Assembly (NCBI GenBank): GCA_900317015.1
Contig: ONFH01000204.1
Location: 1-5,670, forward strand
Source of the DNA: an uncultured Erysipelotrichaceae bacterium
Lineage (GTDB): Bacteria; Bacillota_I; Bacilli_A; Erysipelotrichales; Coprobacillaceae
Direction of reading: 5' to 3'
DNA length: 5,670 nt
Shown: positions 1-5,670 of the stretch, piece by piece
Position numbering within the stretch: position 1 is the stretch's first letter
Layout of the letters: each line of letters begins with the position of its first letter
The notes under the pieces: generated by a model
The model's input: only the letters and a program-made list of their open reading frames with translations
The model's database searches: none
What the model was told of the DNA's origin: nothing
Program-made: the position numbers and the translations under genes

Positions 1-3000
1 ATCAAGAACTGGGCTGAGATTATTTATAATCGTAATAATACAATTGATCATTTAAATGGATGCCCATTAGATAGCGATGAAATGGGACAGATTCTTGATC
101 AAATCAGGATTGCTAGAACTCCTAAAGAAATCAATGATATTATAAATGGTCAATACGTTACGATTAAACGTACAAATAAGAATGATAAACTTCATTATGG
201 GAATGAAGTTAGTCTTGAAATCTTTAAACCAGCTGAAATTAGACAGGGACAAACTGTTTATCAAATTGTTAGACAGCCTAGATTTAAAAGAGCTGATAAA
301 GTTAGTCATGATCGTCGTGGAGATTTAATGCTTCTTATTAATGGCATGCCATTATTTCATATTGAATTAAAGAGCAGTAATGTTCCGGTAGAAGAAGCAT
401 GTTATCAAATTGAAAAATATGCCAAGGAAAATATATTCACTGGTATCTTTTCATTAATGCAGATCTTTGTTGCATTAAATCCAAAAGAAATGTATTACTT
501 TGCTAATCCTGGACCAGATGGCAAGTTCAATAGAGATTTTTATTTCCATTGGTATGATTTTAATAATGAACCTTATAAAGACTGGAAGGATAACGTCGCT
601 GAATTCTTAAATATTCCATTAGCTCATCAATTTATTGGTTATTACACCGTTCCTGATGATTCTGATGGTGTCCTTAAAGTCTTAAGAAGCTATCAATATT
701 ATGCAGTGTCTAAGATCTGTGAACGTGTTTCTAAAAATGATTGGGATGAAGGAAACCAGCGAGGTGGTTATGTTTGGCATACCACTGGTTCAGGCAAGAC
801 TATGACATCCTTCAAAGCAGCACAACTAATTGCTTTAAGAGAATTAGCTGATAAAGTTGTGTTCTTAATGGACCGTGTAGAATTAGGTACACAATCTCTA
901 CAAGAATATAAGAACTTTGCGGATTGTAGTGATGATGTCCAAGATACTGTCACGACGGTTTCCTTAGTAGATAAACTAGGGGATGATCAAAGTCGTTTAA
1001 TTGTGTCTTCTATTCAGAAGTTAAGTAATATCAAAGAAGATGAATACGTAAAGTTTAAAAAAGGTGACTTAGATAAGATCAGAAGTAAACGTATTGTATT
1101 TATCATTGATGAATGCCATCGCTCTACTTTTGGGGAGATGTTACATACGATCAAAGAAACATTTCCTAATGCCTTATTCTTTGGCTTTACAGGTACACCA
1201 ATCGTTGATGAGAATAAACGTAATATGAATACCACAACGGATATCTTTGGAGATGAGATCCATCGCTATTCAATTGCTGACGGGATCAGAGATAAAAACG
1301 TCTTAGGTTTTGATCCAGAAATGGTCATGGTCTATAAAGATAATGATATTCGTACAAAAGTGGCTTTAGAAAAAGCAAAGGCTGCCAATGTTGAGGAAGC
1401 ATTGAAGGATGATGCAAAAAGTAAAGTGTATTATCACTATATGTCTTCAGAAGTTCCTATGGCATCCACAAAAGAGAATGGAAAGACGATTACAGGTATT
1501 GAAGATCTTCTTCCTAGAAATCAGTATGAAACATCGGAATATCAGGAAGCAGTCGTTGATGACATCTTACAAAACTGGCCGACAAAGAGTCGTAATAATA
1601 AATTCCATGCCATCTTCGCAACTTCTAGCATTCCAGAAGCTGTTTCTTACTATCGCTTATTTAGGAAGAAGGCTCCTCATTTCAAAGTAACTGGCCTGTT
1701 TGATCCATCGATTGATAATAAAGGCGGAGAAAAAATTTCGGTTAAAGAAGATGGTATCAAAGAAATGCTAATCGATTATAAGAACATGTTTGGAATTGAT
1801 TATGATATGGCTCATTATGCAGCTTTTAAGAAAGATGTCAGTGCCCGTTTAGCTCATAAAGTCGCTTATAGTCATGTTCCTGTTGATCAACAATTAAATT
1901 TACTGATCGTTGTCAATCAGATGTTAACAGGATTTGATTCAAAGTGGGTCAATACGCTCTATTTGGATAAAGTACTTGTCTATGCAAACCTGATTCAGGC
2001 ATTTTCAAGAACGAATAGATTATTTAATATCAATGAAAAGCCTTTTGGAACAATTCGCTATTATCGTATGCCTCATACGATGAAGCAAAATATTGAAGAA
2101 GCAGTTAAAACATATTCTGGGAATCGACCAAGAGGATTGTTTGCTCCTCATCTTGTCGAAAATGTCAAACATGTGAATGAAGCCTTCTTAGAAATTAAGA
2201 ATATCTTTGCCTCAGAAAAGATTCCTAATATGGAAAAACTACCTGATGATCAGGCAAGCAGAGGTAAGTTTGCAAAAGTGTTTAAGGAATTAAATAATTA
2301 TCTCCAGTCTGCAAAGATTCAAGGTTTTTCTTTTAATAAGAAAGAATATAATGCAAAACCCGAAGAAATTTCGTATGATGAAAATGGGAATGTCATTAAG
2401 ACTGTCACTTCGATCATTAACGAAAAGGATTATGATATTCTACTTCAAAGATATAAAGAATTGAGAACGACACCAAGTGGTGAAACGAATAAAGTCGAAG
2501 AGATCACTTATGAGATTGATCCTTATCTGACCGAATTGAAGACAGGTGAAATCGATTATCATTATATGAACTCTCGCTTTGAGAAATGGCTCAGATGTTT
2601 AAACCAGGATGGCATGTCAAAAGACGAACTAGAAAAGACAAAAGCAGATCTGCATAACTCATTTGCTTTCTTATCTCAGGAAGATCAGAAATATGCTGAA
2701 TGGTTTATCCATGATGTCGAATCTGGTGATGTAACACTTGAAGAAGGTGTGACCTTCCAGCAGTACATTGCCAGATATGCCGCAAGAAATAAAAATGATA
2801 ATGTTCATAAGCTTCATTTATATCTAGGGGTAGATGAAGAGAAAGTTTATGATTTGCTGAATAAAAAGATCGATGAGAAAAATATCAATGAATTTGGTCG
2901 TTTTGATTCACTCGTGAATACCGTTGATAAAAAGAAAGCCAAAGCTTACTTTGAAGCCATTGATGGAAAACCATTAAAAATGTTTAGAGTCAATGGCTAT

Positions 3001-3069
3001 GTCCAGAAGTATTTAAGTCAATTTATCATCTCTGGCGGTTTTGAAGTAGAGGATCCAAAAACACATTAA
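1..3069 (+). CDS. hsdR: Type I restriction enzyme R subunit (HsdR), 5'-truncated by the window edge
   Basis: HsdR is the ATP-dependent translocase and endonuclease of a type I restriction complex; with HsdM and HsdS it pumps DNA and cuts unmodified DNA far from the recognition site. The frame is open from base 1, and 1022 residues are visible (residue 1 = base 1). The PD-(D/E)xK nuclease shows D108, E122 and K124, followed by QxxxY at 136-140. These spacings equal those recalled for EcoR124I HsdR (D151, E165, K167, Q179-Y183), so about 43 residues are probably missing upstream. The SF2 motor follows: TGSGKT 262-267, a motif Ia-like segment with D291, DECH 370-373, TGTP 397-400, a motif IV region near 534-550, TGFD 643-646, and QAFSRTNR 666-673. 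The last 300 or so residues are the helical C-terminal region that contacts the methylase core. No frameshift or lost catalytic residue is seen. The ATG at base 82 is internal, because HsdR-like sequence continues in frame upstream of it. Family assignment is very secure; type IC (EcoR124-like) is an inference. Confidence 0.96.
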   Translation: MKNWAEIIYNRNNTIDHLNGCPLDSDEMGQILDQIRIARTPKEINDIINGQYVTIKRTNKNDKLHYGNEVSLEIFKPAEIRQGQTVYQIVRQPRFKRADKVSHDRRGDLMLLINGMPLFHIELKSSNVPVEEACYQIEKYAKENIFTGIFSLMQIFVALNPKEMYYFANPGPDGKFNRDFYFHWYDFNNEPYKDWKDNVAEFLNIPLAHQFIGYYTVPDDSDGVLKVLRSYQYYAVSKICERVSKNDWDEGNQRGGYVWHTTGSGKTMTSFKAAQLIALRELADKVVFLMDRVELGTQSLQEYKNFADCSDDVQDTVTTVSLVDKLGDDQSRLIVSSIQKLSNIKEDEYVKFKKGDLDKIRSKRIVFIIDECHRSTFGEMLHTIKETFPNALFFGFTGTPIVDENKRNMNTTTDIFGDEIHRYSIADGIRDKNVLGFDPEMVMVYKDNDIRTKVALEKAKAANVEEALKDDAKSKVYYHYMSSEVPMASTKENGKTITGIEDLLPRNQYETSEYQEAVVDDILQNWPTKSRNNKFHAIFATSSIPEAVSYYRLFRKKAPHFKVTGLFDPSIDNKGGEKISVKEDGIKEMLIDYKNMFGIDYDMAHYAAFKKDVSARLAHKVAYSHVPVDQQLNLLIVVNQMLTGFDSKWVNTLYLDKVLVYANLIQAFSRTNRLFNINEKPFGTIRYYRMPHTMKQNIEEAVKTYSGNRPRGLFAPHLVENVKHVNEAFLEIKNIFASEKIPNMEKLPDDQASRGKFAKVFKELNNYLQSAKIQGFSFNKKEYNAKPEEISYDENGNVIKTVTSIINEKDYDILLQRYKELRTTPSGETNKVEEITYEIDPYLTELKTGEIDYHYMNSRFEKWLRCLNQDGMSKDELEKTKADLHNSFAFLSQEDQKYAEWFIHDVESGDVTLEEGVTFQQYIARYAARNKNDNVHKLHLYLGVDEEKVYDLLNKKIDEKNINEFGRFDSLVNTVDKKKAKAYFEAIDGKPLKMFRVNGYVQKYLSQFIISGGFEVEDPKTH

Positions 3070-3091
3070 AATCCTTCATCAGTACCATTAT

Positions 3092-3097
3092 AGGAGG
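3092..3097 (+). promoter_or_regulatory. Ribosome binding site of the recombinase gene
   Basis: A perfect AGGAGG lies 8 bases before the GTG at 3106. It fixes GTG as the start, since no ATG lies at a suitable distance. It sits inside the 36-base gap after hsdR, which leaves little room for a separate promoter and suggests co-transcription with hsdR. Confidence 0.88.
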
Positions 3098-3105
3098 TTC
3101 CTGTA

Positions 3106-4056
3106 GTGCTCATTGAAACAAAGCGAACAGACTTATTTATCGATTACTATGAACAATGGATCAAAGTTTATAAGGAAGGCGCGGTCCGTGATGTGACGCT
3201 TGCGAAATATCAAATGACACATCAGTGGGTCGTTAAGCTTATTCCTAAGATCAAACTTTGTGAGATGACGAGAATTGTCTATCAATCACTGATTAATGAC
3301 TATGCGAAAACACATGAACGACAGACGACGATGGATTTTCATCATCAGCTGAAAGGAGCGATCCTTGATGCCGTTGATGAAGGGTATATTGACCATGATC
3401 CAACTCGTAAGGTCATCATTAAAGGAAAGACCCCTAAGAATAAGAAAATCAAATATTTAAATCAGTTTGAGCTCCATACATTACTTAAAGGATTACAGTT
3501 AGGAGAAGAAATCAACTGGGACTGGTTTATTTTGATTGTTTCTAAAACAGGTATGCGTTTTTCCGAAGCGTTAGCATTAACACCCAAGGATTTTGATTTT
3601 GCTCACCAGACTCTTTCTATCAATAAGACCTGGAATTATAAAGGTGATGGTGGATTTATTCCCACAAAGAATAAATCTTCTGTTAGAAAAATCCAGATCG
3701 ACTGGAAAACGGTTATGCAGTTTGCTCAGTTAACAAAAGAAATGGATGAAAATGAACCTATCTTTATTGAAAAGGAAGAAGATGGCAATGGATATAAGCC
3801 TGTTTATAATTCTACAGTGAATTCAATCTTAGAAAAGTATTGTAAGAAGCTTGGAATAAATGCAATTAGTATTCATGGTTTACGTCATACTCATGCTTCT
3901 ATTTTATTATTTGCGGGAGTCTCAATTGGTTCCGTAGCAAGACGTTTAGGGCATGCAAGCATGACGACAACTCAGAAGACATATCTGCATGTTATTCAGG
4001 AATTAGAAAATCAGGATGTTGACTTAGTAATGCGTTCACTCGCTAATCTTATTTAA
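3106..4056 (+). CDS. Tyrosine recombinase/phage-integrase family protein, probable hsdS-type DNA invertase
   Basis: This 316-residue tyrosine recombinase starts at GTG behind AGGAGG. Residues about 8-105 form the helical core-binding (SAM-like) domain, and about 112-310 the catalytic domain. The catalytic set is complete: R151 (in TGMRF), a beta-hairpin lysine (K188 or K190, in TKNKSS), H257 and R260 (HGLRH), H283 (LGHAS) and nucleophile Y293 (KTYLH). The protein breaks, swaps and rejoins DNA strands through a covalent tyrosine link. It lacks an obvious N-terminal arm-binding domain of the kind many prophage integrases carry, and it lies 36 bases after hsdR on the same strand. From memory, close look-alikes in Streptococcus, Lactobacillus and other Bacillota sit inside type I restriction loci and invert segments of hsdS genes to change DNA specificity. 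The recombinase class is seen directly; the invertase role is inferred from similarity and context. No hsdS target or recombination site is visible here. The alternative is an integrase of the island itself. Confidence 0.93.
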   Translation: MLIETKRTDLFIDYYEQWIKVYKEGAVRDVTLAKYQMTHQWVVKLIPKIKLCEMTRIVYQSLINDYAKTHERQTTMDFHHQLKGAILDAVDEGYIDHDPTRKVIIKGKTPKNKKIKYLNQFELHTLLKGLQLGEEINWDWFILIVSKTGMRFSEALALTPKDFDFAHQTLSINKTWNYKGDGGFIPTKNKSSVRKIQIDWKTVMQFAQLTKEMDENEPIFIEKEEDGNGYKPVYNSTVNSILEKYCKKLGINAISIHGLRHTHASILLFAGVSIGSVARRLGHASMTTTQKTYLHVIQELENQDVDLVMRSLANLI

Positions 4057-4067
4057 TTGAAGAAATC

Positions 4068-4110
4068 TGATGAAGGTAGAACTGGCTGTGATGGTCAGTT
4101 CTTTTCGTCA
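4068..4110 (+). terminator. Probable intrinsic terminator / extended hairpin after the recombinase gene
   Basis: The core stem AGAACTG (4078-4084) pairs perfectly with CAGTTCT (4096-4102). It extends inward by a G-T wobble and a C-G pair, closing a small loop. A TTTT run at 4102-4105 follows, so it reads as a rho-independent terminator beginning 11 bases after the recombinase stop. An outer arm, TGATGAA (4068-4074), can pair with TTCGTCA (4104-4110) with one wobble, giving a longer interrupted stem. The T-run is short and the stem only moderately GC-rich, so strength is uncertain. Confidence 0.6.
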
Positions 4111-4145
4111 TGCCTAATATTGTAGAACGATGCTAAGAAAATGTT

Positions 4146-4151
4146 TATAAT
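4146..4151 (+). promoter_or_regulatory. -10 box of a sigma-A type promoter for the GIY-YIG/DUF4357 gene
   Basis: A perfect TATAAT lies 31 bases before the ATG at 4183 and downstream of the presumed terminator. The -35 region is poor: TAGAAC at 4123-4128 gives a 17-base spacer, while TTGTAG at 4120-4125 gives 20. Transcription would begin near 4158, downstream of the in-frame ATG at 4141, which argues against that ATG as the start. Confidence 0.55.
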
Positions 4152-4168
4152 GTTTACAGAAATCATTG

Positions 4169-4174
4169 AGGGGG
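4169..4174 (+). promoter_or_regulatory. Ribosome binding site of the GIY-YIG/DUF4357 gene
   Basis: AGGGGG (within GAGGGGG, 4168-4174) lies 8 bases before ATG 4183. It decides the start in favour of the 225-residue form over a form 14 codons longer that begins at 4141, which has no such site. Confidence 0.8.
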
Positions 4175-4182
4175 TTGAAACA

Positions 4183-4860
4183 ATGGCCAAAGGAATTTTA
4201 TATGTGATGACAACAGTTGTGCCAGGATTAATTAAGATTGGGAAAACAGGAACCGGGAATTTTGAGAGTCGAATGAGCATTCTTGAACATAATGGTTACT
4301 CTAATGTCGTTGGATTAAAAAGAAAATTTGCGATCGAAGTGGAAGATTATGATGAAAAAGAAAAGCTATTAGATAATATCTTTAGTAAAAGCCGAGTCCC
4401 AAACACTGAGCTCTTTGCCTTAGATGTTGGTTTAGTCATTCAGTTATTATCATCTTTTGAAGGACGTCAAGTCTATCCAAAAGAGATTTCTAAAGAAGAG
4501 TCCTTTGATCGTGCCACAACAGAGATTGAAAATAATAATATTCTTTTCATTCCTAATGGCGAATATTACTTAAAAAGAAAGCTCAAAGGATTTGGTGTTG
4601 TTGAAGGAAAAATGCGTGTAAAAGATGGTAAGATCACATTACTTGCTGGAAGCACCATTGCACCTTCAGATAAGAAAGTGGCAGAGCTTCCTAGAAAAGA
4701 TCTAAAGATTGGGTCAAATCATCTTTTAAAACAGGATGTCATTTGTAGTTCACCATCAACGGCTGCTCTGATCTGTATTGGTAAGAATACCAATGGCTGG
4801 GATACTTGGCGAAATAGCGAAGGAAAGAAGATCGATATTTATCGTACCAGCAACAATTAA
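4183..4860 (+). CDS. GIY-YIG (T5orf172-like) nuclease-fold protein with C-terminal DUF4357 domain
   Basis: This is a 225-residue cytosolic protein with no signal peptide or membrane segment. Residues about 4-95 look like the T5orf172 branch of the GIY-YIG fold. The two signature strands are GILYVM (4-9, with Y7) and LIKIGKTG (16-23, with G20). R30, in the following helix, and E76, in NTELFAL, match the usual catalytic Arg and Glu positions; E60 lies in between. The segment LLDNIF (62-67) has D64 where many T5orf172 proteins carry His. Residues about 135-220 match the DUF4357 pattern: a basic strand region, an LLAGS segment near 153-157, then SPSTAA (190-195) and NGWDTW (204-209). GIY-YIG domains cleave DNA by a one-metal mechanism; the role of DUF4357 is unknown. 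This pairing is common near restriction and other defence genes, which fits hsdR two genes upstream. The gene has its own -10 box and follows a likely terminator, so it is probably a separate transcript. Nuclease activity is inferred. Confidence 0.85.
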   Translation: MAKGILYVMTTVVPGLIKIGKTGTGNFESRMSILEHNGYSNVVGLKRKFAIEVEDYDEKEKLLDNIFSKSRVPNTELFALDVGLVIQLLSSFEGRQVYPKEISKEESFDRATTEIENNNILFIPNGEYYLKRKLKGFGVVEGKMRVKDGKITLLAGSTIAPSDKKVAELPRKDLKIGSNHLLKQDVICSSPSTAALICIGKNTNGWDTWRNSEGKKIDIYRTSNN

Positions 4861-4864
4861 CTGA

Positions 4865-4882
4865 CTAGACATTCATGTCTAG
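4865..4882. repeat. Perfect 8-bp inverted repeat (CTAGACAT / ATGTCTAG)
   Basis: CTAGACAT at 4865-4872 and ATGTCTAG at 4875-4882 are exact inverted copies separated by TC. They start four bases after the stop of the GIY-YIG/DUF4357 gene. As RNA this gives a 7-bp stem with a TTCA tetraloop. There is no T-run after it, so it is not a textbook terminator. It could be a 3'-end stabilising hairpin, part of a terminator pair with the next repeat, or an operator for the downstream helix-turn-helix regulator. Confidence 0.6.
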
Positions 4883-4885
4883 CCC

Positions 4886-4921
4886 TTAAATACGGCATTT
4901 CTCACTCTGTGTCGTGTTTAA
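4886..4921. repeat. Imperfect 12-bp inverted repeat, possible terminator or operator
   Basis: TTAAATACGGCA (4886-4897) can pair with TGTCGTGTTTAA (4910-4921), with two G-T wobbles and a 12-base loop. The arms are AT-rich outside and GC-richer inside (ACGGCA/TGTCGT followed by GTTTAA), a shape that could act as a weak terminator for the upstream gene. It lies 41 bases before the GTG of the regulator gene, so it could equally overlap its promoter. No convincing -35/-10 pair was found here: TAAAAT at 4938-4943 has only a poor -35. Confidence 0.45.
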
Positions 4922-4949
4922 AAAATCACTGATCAACTAAAATGCAAGC

Positions 4950-4955
4950 AGGAGG
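4950..4955 (+). promoter_or_regulatory. Ribosome binding site of the helix-turn-helix membrane regulator gene
   Basis: AGGAGG, extended as AGGAGGTGAG, lies 7 bases before GTG 4963. Because it falls inside the longer open frame that begins at ATG 4942, it rules strongly for the GTG start, and the seven extra codons are probably untranslated leader. Confidence 0.88.
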
Positions 4956-4962
4956 TGAGAGA

Positions 4963-5646
4963 GTGGATTCACAAAAGATAGGATCGTTTTTAAAACAGTT
5001 AAGAAATGAGAAGAAACTCACACAGGAAGATCTAGCAGAACAATTAAATGTATCCAGTCGAACAGTCTCTAGATGGGAGACTGGACGTAACTTACCAGAT
5101 CTAAGCCTGCTTGTAGAACTCGCAGAATTTTATGATATCAGTATTCCAGAAATTATTGATGGTGAAAGGAAGAGTGAGACTATGAATGAAGAAACTAAAG
5201 CTACTGCAGTAAAGATGGCGGATTATAGTAAGAAGGAAAAAAATCATCTGACAATGAAAGTCATTGGAATATCATTAATCGTATTTAGCTTATTTGTAAT
5301 GATTTCCGCTTTGATGGTCTTTCCAGCTGAAAGCAGCTGGGGCAGTATCTATGCGATATTAAGTGGAATCGTCTTATTAATTGGTTTAGCATTATATTTG
5401 AAATCTATTTCTATTAAACGTATCTATCGTTTAATGGCGGTGATTGTTTGTGCGGCTTGCTTATTTGGAATCTTTAATGTTTCTGATTATGTTGCAGTCA
5501 CACAGTTTAATCAGGTACCACGTTTTGCTTATGAAAAAGAATGGTCCTCAAGCCATGAAAATGAAGTGATCTATAAAACATTGTTCTTTAATGCCAAAGC
5601 AACACATAATGGATCCAGCCAACAAAAAGTAGAAATCATAAAATAA
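4963..5646 (+). CDS. Cro/C1-type (XRE) helix-turn-helix protein with three predicted transmembrane segments
   Basis: This 227-residue protein starts at GTG behind AGGAGG. Residues about 5-60 are a clear XRE helix-turn-helix: FLKQLRNEKKLTQEDLAEQL, then NVSSRTVSRWETGRNLPDL, the usual spacing of scaffold and recognition helices. A charged linker (about 66-97) leads to hydrophobic segments at about 100-119, 128-147 and 155-172, predicted to cross the membrane three times. A polar tail of about 55 residues follows. With the DNA-binding domain in the cytoplasm, three crossings put this tail outside the cell. This architecture is widespread in Bacillota as membrane-tethered regulators, usually of unknown signal. 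The tail pieces VPRFAYE and VIYKTLFFNA recall short extracytoplasmic domains of such proteins, but no ligand can be named. The gene probably regulates itself or the gene just downstream, whose ribosome binding site follows within 10 bases. A link to the restriction genes is not shown. Confidence 0.87.
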   Translation: MDSQKIGSFLKQLRNEKKLTQEDLAEQLNVSSRTVSRWETGRNLPDLSLLVELAEFYDISIPEIIDGERKSETMNEETKATAVKMADYSKKEKNHLTMKVIGISLIVFSLFVMISALMVFPAESSWGSIYAILSGIVLLIGLALYLKSISIKRIYRLMAVIVCAACLFGIFNVSDYVAVTQFNQVPRFAYEKEWSSSHENEVIYKTLFFNAKATHNGSSQQKVEIIK

Positions 5647-5651
5647 GAATT

Positions 5652-5670
5652 GGGGAGTTCACATTGAGGA
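5652..5670 (+). promoter_or_regulatory. Ribosome binding site and possible TTG start of a downstream gene cut by the window edge
   Basis: GGGGAG at 5652-5657 lies 6 bases before a TTG at 5664-5666, just after the stop of the membrane regulator gene. This suggests a tightly spaced next gene in the same operon. Only seven bases remain, so nothing can be said of the product. Alternatively GAGGA at 5666-5670 is itself the ribosome binding site for a start outside the window. Confidence 0.4.

Noticed and set aside
82..84. ATG at 82 as the start of hsdR
   Set aside because: The frame is open back to base 1 with HsdR-like sequence, no good ribosome binding site precedes 82, and starting here would leave the protein short at its N-terminus compared with EcoR124I.
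67..1235. Open frames of 60-80 codons on the minus strand and in an alternative + frame (67-309, 146-328, 768-953, 1014-1235)
   Set aside because: All lie inside hsdR, which has complete conserved motifs in its own frame. The overlapping translations show no recognisable domain.
1409..1690. 93-codon open frame in another + frame inside hsdR
   Set aside because: It is a shadow of the motor region around motif IV, with no recognisable domain and no ribosome binding site considered credible.
3041..3072. Promoter for the recombinase (TTGAAG at 3041-3046, TAAAAT at 3067-3072)
   Set aside because: The spacer is 20 bases, well outside the usual 16-18, and such pairs are common by chance in AT-rich DNA.
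4141..4182. ATG 4141 as the start of the GIY-YIG/DUF4357 gene
   Set aside because: The TATAAT at 4146-4151 would place the transcript start after it, and the AGGGGG site points to ATG 4183.
4095..4280. Minus-strand 61-codon open frame over the GIY-YIG gene start
   Set aside because: It overlaps a terminator, a promoter and the start of a well-supported gene on the other strand, and its product is not recognisable.
4942..4962. ATG 4942 as the start of the regulator gene
   Set aside because: The strong AGGAGG site lies inside this extension and is correctly spaced for GTG 4963.
1..5670. CRISPR array, tRNA or rRNA genes, or insertion-sequence ends
   Set aside because: No regularly spaced repeats, tRNA-like cloverleaf, rRNA-like sequence or transposase was seen. 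Nearly all the window is protein-coding, with gaps of at most about 126 bases.

Overview
The window reads as AT-rich DNA from a low-GC Gram-positive bacterium (Bacillota). The evidence is AT-rich codon choice, strong AGGAGG-type ribosome binding sites, GTG starts and a canonical TATAAT -10 box. A gut or lactic Bacillota lineage (Erysipelotrichales or Lactobacillales type) would fit, but this is an inference and no species can be named. All supported genes are on the + strand and tightly packed.

Region 1 (1-3069) is nearly all of an hsdR gene, the motor and nuclease subunit of a type I restriction-modification system. It enters the window already open, with an estimated 40 or so N-terminal residues missing, and all expected catalytic motifs are intact. 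Region 2 (3106-4056), 36 bases downstream, encodes a compact tyrosine recombinase with a full catalytic set. It resembles the recombinases that sit in type I loci and invert hsdS specificity genes. No hsdM or hsdS is visible here, so its target would have to be outside the window, most likely upstream. A long hairpin with a short T-run follows and probably ends this transcription unit.

Region 3 (4183-4860) has its own TATAAT box and ribosome binding site. It encodes a 225-residue protein with a GIY-YIG/T5orf172-type N-terminal domain and a DUF4357-like C-terminal domain, a combination found in defence and mobile neighbourhoods. Two inverted repeats fill the following 100-base gap. Region 4 (4963-5646) encodes a Cro/C1-type helix-turn-helix protein followed by three predicted membrane segments and a short polar tail. 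A further ribosome binding site at the right edge suggests another gene begins there.

The left three genes form a restriction/defence island: a cutter (HsdR), a likely specificity switch (recombinase) and an accessory putative nuclease (GIY-YIG). The membrane-anchored regulator is probably a separate unit, either host backbone or island edge. The most interesting hypothesis is that this is a phase-variable type I restriction locus with an accessory GIY-YIG/DUF4357 protein. The components belong to known families. What is less usual is the gene order, with the recombinase directly behind hsdR and no hsdS in sight.
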